The notes under the pieces are model-generated. The model searched no databases and was not told the origin of the DNA. It was given only the letters and a program-made list of their open reading frames with translations. A stretch of 25,333 nt of DNA from Gammaproteobacteria bacterium (lineage in GTDB: Bacteria > Pseudomonadota > Gammaproteobacteria > Granulosicoccales > Granulosicoccaceae): assembly GCA_020444765.1 (NCBI GenBank), contig JAGRHW010000007.1, positions 1 through 25,333 on the forward strand, in the 5' to 3' direction. Positions 19,863 through 25,333 of the stretch are shown piece by piece. Numbering within the stretch: position 1 is the stretch's first letter; every line of letters begins with the position of its first letter. Position numbers and translations under genes: made by a program.

Positions 19863-22348
19863 TGTTGCGGGCACTGGTTTACCGATCGCTTAAAAAGGAT
19901 TTTCAATCCGGCAGCCTGCAAATCCTGATGCTGGCGCTGGTGGTGGCGATTGCCGCGGTGTCGGCGGTGGGGTTTTTCACCGACCGCGTCAGCCGTGCCA
20001 TGCAACGTCAGGCCGGTGACCTGCTGGCGGCCGATCTGCTGTTGAAATCCTCGGCTGCGATTCCGCAATCGCTGATCGACTCGGCCCACGAGCATGGCCT
20101 GCGCACCGCGCTTAGCGTAACCTTTCCCAGTGTTGTATTAAACGCCGAGGACGATTCGCAACTGGTGGCTGTCAAGGCGGTCAGTGATGAATACCCCCTG
20201 CGCGGCACCTTGCTGACCGGTGGCCTGTCCGGCGATGCCGGCGGTGGGCAGATCGCAACAGCGCCGGCGGCCGGCAACGCGCAAGTGGAGTCATCGCTGG
20301 TCGGTCTGCTGGCACTTGAGCAAGACAACAAGCTGTTGCTCGGCCGTTCGGAGTTCGAGGTGAACGCGGTGATTCTCTCCGAACCCGATCGCGGTCGCGA
20401 CCTGTTCCAGATGGCGCCGCGGGTTATGATCAATTACGCCGATCTGGAGCAGGCCGGTCTCCTGATCGAAGGCAGCCGTGCCCGCTATGCCTTGATGCTG
20501 GCAGGGGGCGAGGCGCAACTGAAAACATTCCGCCAATGGTTCGATGCGCAAGCCCTGCCGGGATTCGAGCTGCAGGATGCCGGTAACGCGCGGCCGGAAA
20601 TCCAGCGCGTGCTGGCCCAGGTGGACAAGTACTTCGGTCTGGCCGCGATGGTGACGGTTTTGCTGTCGGGCGCGGCGATTGCGATGGCGGTGCGTCAATA
20701 TGCCTATCAACAGGCCGGCGCCGGCGCGATTCTGCGAACGCTGGGCGCATCCCGAAAAACCGTGCTTCTGTGGATGCTCGCGCGCCTGCTGATCATCGCC
20801 GTGCTGGCCCTGCTTGGTGGGTTGCTGCTGGGCCTGATTGCGCAGACGGCGCTTGCCTCCTTGCTCGACAACTGGTTCCAGGTGGAGCTGCCGCAGGCCG
20901 GCTGGCGGCCGGTGCTGAGCGCCATGACGGTGACGGTATTGACGCTGGCGGGTTTTGCCAGCCTGCCTTTGCTGCGAGCCGGAACCGTACCGGTGCTCAG
21001 TGTCTTGCGGCAGGAGCTTGGCGGGCTCGGCGTTTCCGGCAGGATGACGGCTGCAATCGCCTTGCTTGCCTGTGTGCTGATGATGTATCTGCAATCCGGC
21101 GATTTGCTGCTGGTGCTGATTCTGCTGTTCGGCCTGTTGCTGGTCTTGCTGGTGTTTGCCCTGGCCGGCGCGTTTCTGTACCGCCTGATGCGGGTGCTGA
21201 CGCCGCGTGGCTGGTCGATGGCCAGGTTCGTTCTGCGCCGGCGTATGGATGTCACCTTGTTGCAATTGTCGGTTTTCGGTCTGACGATCATGGCGATGCT
21301 GCTGATCGCGGTGGTGCGCGAGGATATATTGCAAGCCTGGCAAACGGAGATTCCTGATGACGCGCCGAATCACTTCATCGTCAATATTCAACCCGATCAG
21401 TTACCGGGCGTCGAGGCGTTGCTGCGCACGGATGCCGGCTTCAAGGGCGAGCTCTATCCGGTCAGCCGCGGTCGCTTGATAGCGATCAACGGCGAAAATG
21501 CCGAACAGAAATTCGCCGGAAATGAGCGTGCGCAACGTTCCCTGCGCCATGAATTCAATTTGTCGTTTTCCGACTCCGCGCCCGGTCATAACACCTTGCT
21601 GGAAGGTGAGTGGTGGGCGGCCGATGACGAAGGCTACTGGATTTCGGCGGAAAAAGGTTTTGCCGAGCGGCTCGAACTGACGGTCGGCGATGAGCTGACA
21701 TTCCAGGTCGCCGGTATCGACCGGCGGGCGAAAATTCTCAATATCCGCGAAGTCGAATGGGAATCCTTCGAAGTGAATTTCTTTGCCATCACTTCGACCA
21801 GAACGCTGGAAAATCTGCCGACAACCTATATCACGAGTTTTCATTTGCCGGCCAATGATCGGGATCTGATAACCCGGCTGGTAAAAGAGAATCCGGGTAT
21901 CACGATTATCGATGTCGGCAAGATGCTCGCGAGAGTTCGGGATATCATCGGCCGCGCCGCGCTGGCGGTGCAATCGGTGTTTCTGTTCACTCTGCTGGCG
22001 GGTATAATCGTGTTGCTTTCGGCCGTGCAAAGCAGTCAGGCTTCGCGCATGCGCGAACTGGCGGTGTTGCGTTCGATGGGCGCTTCGCATAAACAGGTCC
22101 GGCAATCGGTGATTCTGGAGTTTTCCCTGCTCGGCGCGCTGGCGGGGTTTCTCGCCGCCTTTTTCGCCAGCGCCATCGCCTGGCTTATCGGCGATCAGGT
22201 GTTGACGATCGACATCGGCATCAACCCGATGTTGTGGGTTTACGGTACGTTTGGCGGAGCGCTGGTTGTCGGTGTAGCCGGCTATCTTGCGAGCAGAAAG
22301 GTTCTGACGATTCCGCCCTTGTTGGCGTTACGCAGTTCGCTATCCTGA
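19862..22348 (+). CDS. ybbP: YbbP-like FtsX/MacB-family permease
   Basis: An 828-residue membrane partner of YbbA. TM1 is at about residues 19-40 (QILMLALVVAIAAVSAVGFF), followed by a periplasmic domain (~45-250), an FtsX bundle (~255-360), two further hydrophobic helices (~395-440) and one at ~465-485, a second periplasmic domain (~490-700) and a C-terminal FtsX domain with RMRELAVLRSMGASHKQVRQ. This ten-helix layout with two periplasmic regions matches YbbP (804 residues in Escherichia coli). The ATG overlaps the last base of the ybbA stop. Its cargo is not established in the family; the constant tesA neighbour suggests work on acyl chains or lipids at the inner-membrane surface, which is inference. 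Confidence 0.93.
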   Translation: MLRALVYRSLKKDFQSGSLQILMLALVVAIAAVSAVGFFTDRVSRAMQRQAGDLLAADLLLKSSAAIPQSLIDSAHEHGLRTALSVTFPSVVLNAEDDSQLVAVKAVSDEYPLRGTLLTGGLSGDAGGGQIATAPAAGNAQVESSLVGLLALEQDNKLLLGRSEFEVNAVILSEPDRGRDLFQMAPRVMINYADLEQAGLLIEGSRARYALMLAGGEAQLKTFRQWFDAQALPGFELQDAGNARPEIQRVLAQVDKYFGLAAMVTVLLSGAAIAMAVRQYAYQQAGAGAILRTLGASRKTVLLWMLARLLIIAVLALLGGLLLGLIAQTALASLLDNWFQVELPQAGWRPVLSAMTVTVLTLAGFASLPLLRAGTVPVLSVLRQELGGLGVSGRMTAAIALLACVLMMYLQSGDLLLVLILLFGLLLVLLVFALAGAFLYRLMRVLTPRGWSMARFVLRRRMDVTLLQLSVFGLTIMAMLLIAVVREDILQAWQTEIPDDAPNHFIVNIQPDQLPGVEALLRTDAGFKGELYPVSRGRLIAINGENAEQKFAGNERAQRSLRHEFNLSFSDSAPGHNTLLEGEWWAADDEGYWISAEKGFAERLELTVGDELTFQVAGIDRRAKILNIREVEWESFEVNFFAITSTRTLENLPTTYITSFHLPANDRDLITRLVKENPGITIIDVGKMLARVRDIIGRAALAVQSVFLFTLLAGIIVLLSAVQSSQASRMRELAVLRSMGASHKQVRQSVILEFSLLGALAGFLAAFFASAIAWLIGDQVLTIDIGINPMLWVYGTFGGALVVGVAGYLASRKVLTIPPLLALRSSLS

Positions 22349-22479
22349 TCCGGGTATTGAATCGGGGTCCAGAAGACGCAATATAGGCATGACCGCGTAG
22401 AGCCTTAAGCCGTGCTGCGCATCATTTGCAGCGAAGCACACGCCGCGGCCCGGGGGATAATCAGGCAAACCGGAACACG
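22349..22479 (+). promoter_or_regulatory. Intergenic leader of relA
   Basis: These 131 bases separate ybbP from relA. A weak promoter-like pair is TTGAAT (about 22359-22364) and AATATA 17 bases later. A small inverted repeat, GCTGC...GCAGC, lies at about 22417-22435. No terminator for ybbP is seen, so read-through into relA is possible. Confidence 0.3.
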
Positions 22480-24663
22480 ATGAAATCCACGGAAAACAAC
22501 TGGCACGATCAATATTCCTCGCCTGACCAGGTCATGGCGATTCTCGGCGCGGGGTTCAAGGAGTCCGAAGTTGCGCTGATCGGCAAAGCGTTGGACTTTC
22601 TCTGGTCACTGCCGGACAAGGGATCGGATTATCTGCCCGATCCGGTGTCGGTGGCGGTGCGGTTGAAAAATCTCAATGTGGATGCCGAGTGTGTTATCGC
22701 GTCCATTCTCGGCTCGCATATCTGCGCCGATCATATGCCGGTAGAGGCTGTGCATGAGCAGTTCGGCGAGAATATCGGCCGGCTTGTCGGCAATGTACGC
22801 TGGCTCAATTCCCTGATCGTAGCGCGCCACGAGCAAACCTCGGACAGCACCTTCGCCAGTCAGCAGACCGAGCTGTTGCGCCGCATGGTGTTGTCGATGG
22901 TCGATGACGTGCGGGCGGTGCTGATTCGGCTGGTGTTTCGCGCCCAGCGCATGCCTTTGTTGAAAAAGCTCGATGAAAAAGAGCGTCTGCGCATGGCCAG
23001 GGAAACACTGGACCTGTACGCGCCGCTGGCCAATCGTCTCGGTGTCGGTCAGTTGAAATGGGAAATGGAAGACCTGGCGTTTCGTATTATCGAGCCAGCC
23101 TCCTACAAGCGTGTGGCCACCGCGCTGGAAGAGCGGCGCGAGGACCGCGAGGCCTATATCCGCAATTTCGTTGCGGTGCTGTCCGACAAGCTGCGGCAGG
23201 AGAAAATCACCACGGCGACCGTTAAGGGGCGGCCCAAGCACATCTACAGTATCTGGTCGAAAATGAAGCGCAAGCGCCTGGAATTTTCGGATCTGTTCGA
23301 TGTGCGGGCGGTGCGGGTGCTGGTCGACAGCATCCAGGAATGCTACGCGGTGCTCGGTGTGGTGCACAGCTCCTGGAAACATATCCCGCGGGAATTCGAT
23401 GACTATATCGCCAACCCCAAGGAGAACGGTTATCAGTCGCTGCACACCGCGGTTTACGGACCGGACGGCAAGGCCGTCGAAGTGCAGATCCGTACCCGGC
23501 AGATGGACGATGATGCCGAGCTGGGCGTGGCCGCGCACTGGCTTTACAAGGAAGGCGGGCCGCAGGATGAACGCCTGCAGCGCAATATCAACAGTCTGCG
23601 TCAGTTGCTGGAGAACCAGGACGAGGATTCGTTTCTTGAGTCGGTGGCCTCCGAGGTGTTCAACGACCGGGTGTTTGTCTTTACCCCGGCCGGTGATGTG
23701 GTGGATTTACCGGCCGGTGCGACGCCGCTGGATTTCGCCTATCAGGTGCATACCGAAATCGGCCACAGATGCCGGGGCGCCAAGATCAACGGGCGAATCG
23801 TGCCGCTCGGTCAGCCGCTGGAAAACGGCGATCAGGTGGAAATCCTTACCTCACGCGATGCCGCGCCGCGCCGCGACTGGCTGAACAAGGAGCTGGGTTT
23901 TCTGGCCTCCGGGCGTTCCCGGGCCAAGGTGCGCGCCTGGTTCAATCAGCAGGATCAGGAGCAGCACAAAACCGACGGCAAGCTGATCGTCGAACGCGAA
24001 CTCAAGCGGATGCGGGCAGGTACCATCAGCCACGAAAATCTGATGCAGCAGTTGCATTTCGACAATATGGACAAATTCTACGTCGCTGTCGGACGCAATG
24101 ATATCAGTCTGCCGCAACTGGCGGGCGCGGTCAGCTTTCTGGAAGATCAGCAGCGCGGAGAAACCCGGCAGCTCAGATCGAGACAGGTCCACGGGCCGGC
24201 AGAGGCGGGTGACAAGTCCGATATCAGAGTCAGCGGCGTTGGCCATTTGCTGACCCAGATCGCCTCGTGCTGCAAACCGGTGCCTTACGATTCGATCGTC
24301 GGGTTTATCACGCGCGGCAAGGGCGTCAGCGTGCATCGCAAGGACTGTAAAAATATCCTCAACCTGAACGCCGAGGATCAGCTGCGGCTGATCGATGTCG
24401 ACTGGGGGGCCGAGTCCGATCAGGCCTATGCCGTGGATATCTGGATACTGGCTTACGATCGTCAGGGGTTACTGCGTGACGTGACGGCGATTCTGAGTAA
24501 TGAAAAAATCAGCGTGACGTCGGTCCATACCCAGTCGGATGCCGAAGAGCAAACCGCGGAAATGAGATTGACGATCGAGGTGGAGAATCTGGAGCAACTG
24601 GCCCGGGTGATGGAAAAGCTGCGTCAGCTGAGAAATATTCTCGAAGTCGAGCGGATGGCCTGA
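22480..24663 (+). CDS. relA: GTP pyrophosphokinase RelA (monofunctional ppGpp synthetase)
   Basis: 727 residues, close to the 744 of Escherichia coli RelA. The N-terminal hydrolase fold is degenerate: the segment VIASILGSHICADHMPVEAV lacks the HD and ED residues needed for ppGpp hydrolysis. The synthetase domain (~230-345) has GRPKHIYSIWSKM, the acidic EFDD motif at 305-308 that marks RelA (SpoT-type enzymes carry RxKD) and NGYQSLHTAVYGP. A TGS domain (~403-465), the zinc-finger-like segment IASCCKPVPYDSIVGFITRGKGVSVHRKDC and a C-terminal ACT domain (~650-725) complete it. It makes (p)ppGpp on stalled ribosomes in amino-acid starvation. ATG 22480 gives the family start; the upstream TTG 22426 adds a low-complexity leader. 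The TGA stop is also one copy of the target duplication of the element behind it. Confidence 0.96.
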   Translation: MKSTENNWHDQYSSPDQVMAILGAGFKESEVALIGKALDFLWSLPDKGSDYLPDPVSVAVRLKNLNVDAECVIASILGSHICADHMPVEAVHEQFGENIGRLVGNVRWLNSLIVARHEQTSDSTFASQQTELLRRMVLSMVDDVRAVLIRLVFRAQRMPLLKKLDEKERLRMARETLDLYAPLANRLGVGQLKWEMEDLAFRIIEPASYKRVATALEERREDREAYIRNFVAVLSDKLRQEKITTATVKGRPKHIYSIWSKMKRKRLEFSDLFDVRAVRVLVDSIQECYAVLGVVHSSWKHIPREFDDYIANPKENGYQSLHTAVYGPDGKAVEVQIRTRQMDDDAELGVAAHWLYKEGGPQDERLQRNINSLRQLLENQDEDSFLESVASEVFNDRVFVFTPAGDVVDLPAGATPLDFAYQVHTEIGHRCRGAKINGRIVPLGQPLENGDQVEILTSRDAAPRRDWLNKELGFLASGRSRAKVRAWFNQQDQEQHKTDGKLIVERELKRMRAGTISHENLMQQLHFDNMDKFYVAVGRNDISLPQLAGAVSFLEDQQRGETRQLRSRQVHGPAEAGDKSDIRVSGVGHLLTQIASCCKPVPYDSIVGFITRGKGVSVHRKDCKNILNLNAEDQLRLIDVDWGAESDQAYAVDIWILAYDRQGLLRDVTAILSNEKISVTSVHTQSDAEEQTAEMRLTIEVENLEQLARVMEKLRQLRNILEVERMA

Positions 24664-24806
24664 GAGCCTGTCTAAAATCTCTGCTGTCGGCTGCAATCGT
24701 GCTGAGTTTGGCCAGCTTGAGCCGACTATGCGCCTCAAATCAGAACCCAATCTGGCGCAAATCAGCCCGATTTCGCTTCGACTCAGAGATCCCAGACAGG
24801 CTCTGA
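24661..24806. mobile_element. MITE-like element with 3-bp TGA target duplication
   Basis: A 140-base non-coding element (24664-24803) has imperfect 20-base terminal inverted repeats. The left end reads GAGCCTGTCTAAAATCTCTG and the right end, on the other strand, GAGCCTGTCTGGGATCTCTG; they differ only at three adjacent bases. TGA lies directly outside both ends (24661-24663 and 24804-24806). A subterminal inverted repeat GTCGGCT/AGCCGAC is at 24686 and 24720. No open frame codes for a transposase, so it must be moved in trans. A 3-bp TNA duplication and GAGCC ends recall the IS1031 group of the IS5 family; that assignment is from memory and inference. Confidence 0.7.
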
Positions 24807-24809
24807 GCG

Positions 24810-24846
24810 CCACAGGCAACCGTTTTCAATAACCGGTTGCCTGTGG
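24810..24846. terminator. 13-bp stem-loop between the MITE and the dienelactone hydrolase gene
   Basis: CCACAGGCAACCG (24810-24822) pairs perfectly with CGGTTGCCTGTGG (24834-24846) around an 11-base loop. It starts 10 bases past the stop of the minus-strand hydrolase gene and probably ends or protects that transcript. Neither flank has a T-run, so an intrinsic terminator is less certain. Confidence 0.55.
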
Positions 24847-24856
24847 ATCGATAGGT

Positions 24857-25333
24857 TTAGCTGAGGTTTTTACCGAGAAAGTCGGTGGTTCTCTGCCAGG
24901 CTGTCGCTGCATCCTCGGCGTCGTATCTCGCGCCGGTCGGGTTGGCGAAGGCATGATTGGCGTCGTACCAGTGTACCGTCAGCGTATCTGACTTACCGGC
25001 TTCCTGCATGGCTTGCTCGAAACCGCTGACCATTTCCTGATTGATGTTCTGGTCCTGGGTGCCGAAGTGGCCGAGCACCGGGCCGGCAAGGTTTTTCAAC
25101 TCATCGGCCGGCAGGTTTACCCGGCCGTAGTAGATGACCGTGGCATCCACCGGCGTTGCAACCGACGCGCTGAGCGACCAGCCGCCGCCAAAACACCAGC
25201 CCATTGTCGCGACCTTGCCGGAGGCGTTTTCATGGTTGCGCAACCAGTCGACCCAGGCCGTCAGGGTAGCGGTGGCCTGTTCCGGATTGACCGCCTTCAT
25301 CAGGGACATGGCCTGTTCGGCATCCGCTGCCGA
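24857..25333 (-). CDS. Dienelactone hydrolase family protein, C-terminal part (5' end outside window)
   Basis: The frame stays open to the right edge of the window (it reads SAADAEQA before MSLMKAVNPEQ), so the ATG at 25309 is internal and the N-terminus is missing. About 158 residues are visible. The nucleophile elbow MGWCFGGGWSLS has cysteine in place of serine, as in carboxymethylenebutenolidase. The other catalytic residues are probably the aspartate in HFGTQDQNI and the histidine in DANHAFANPTGARYD. Dienelactone hydrolases open lactones in chlorocatechol degradation, but many members of this broad family act on other esters and no aromatic-degradation genes are nearby. It converges on relA across the MITE and stem-loop. 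Confidence 0.88.
   Translation of the reverse strand, partial: SAADAEQAMSLMKAVNPEQATATLTAWVDWLRNHENASGKVATMGWCFGGGWSLSASVATPVDATVIYYGRVNLPADELKNLAGPVLGHFGTQDQNINQEMVSGFEQAMQEAGKSDTLTVHWYDANHAFANPTGARYDAEDAATAWQRTTDFLGKNLS

Noticed and set aside
20291..21391. 366-codon minus-strand frame inside ybbP
   Set aside because: A His/Gln/Arg-rich shadow frame opposite a well-supported membrane protein gene; such frames are usual in GC-rich DNA.
22480..24663. Bifunctional SpoT/Rel enzyme instead of RelA
   Set aside because: The hydrolase HD residues are absent and the synthetase motif is EFDD, the RelA type.
24663..24804. Complete insertion sequence behind relA
   Set aside because: Only 140 bases lie between the ends and no transposase frame exists, so it is at most a non-autonomous element.

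Overview
The window looks like chromosomal DNA of a moderately GC-rich gammaproteobacterium. The reasons are a tesA/ybbA-ybbP divergent block and a yceJ-yceI pair as in Escherichia coli, a monofunctional RelA, and a Cache/PAS methyl-accepting chemotaxis protein with a C-terminal CheR-tether pentapeptide. The genus cannot be named from sequence alone. The window starts inside one gene (V-type ATPase subunit A) and ends inside another (dienelactone hydrolase family).

Layout. 1-2606: the end of a V/A-type ATPase operon, subunits A (partial), B and D, coupled by ATGA overlaps. 2640-9567: a CUT2-type sugar import operon with binding protein, double ATPase, two permeases, a LacI-family repressor and a Gfo/Idh/MocA dehydrogenase. 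It has a recognisable sigma-70 promoter with a 14-bp LacI-type operator on its -35 box, and a 15-bp perfect stem-loop between the binding protein and the ATPase. 9553-10845: a DUF3391/HD-GYP c-di-GMP phosphodiesterase on the minus strand, overlapping the dehydrogenase tail to tail. 10852-11390: a long, partly AT-rich gene-free stretch. 11391-12653: an unrecognised membrane protein with a histone-H1-like Lys/Ala tail, one membrane helix, three diverged amphipathic repeats and a Tyr/Pro-rich C-terminus, closed by a strong terminator. 12764-13603: an exported alpha/beta hydrolase. 13813-16170: the chemotaxis receptor, then a bidirectional terminator. 16341-17469 (minus): yceI and a cytochrome b561, divergent from a LysR regulator (17575-18495); the 105 bp between them holds a perfect LysR box and a mirror-symmetric pair of -10 boxes. 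18508-19119 (minus): tesA, divergent from ybbA-ybbP (19152-22348). 22480-24663: relA. 24664-24803: a MITE-like element exactly behind the relA stop codon. 24857 to the end (minus): a dienelactone hydrolase family protein.

Functionally, most of the window is housekeeping or signalling (energy coupling, stringent response, c-di-GMP, chemotaxis, envelope lipid handling). The sugar operon is the clearest catabolic unit: uptake, regulator and one oxidoreductase are present, but no kinase or aldolase, so the pathway must be completed elsewhere. No phage, CRISPR array, tRNA, rRNA or transposase gene was seen. The least explained items are the histone-tailed membrane protein, the MITE with its possible solo relatives (GAGCCTGT motifs, nearly all intergenic), and the 539-bp gap at 10852-11390.
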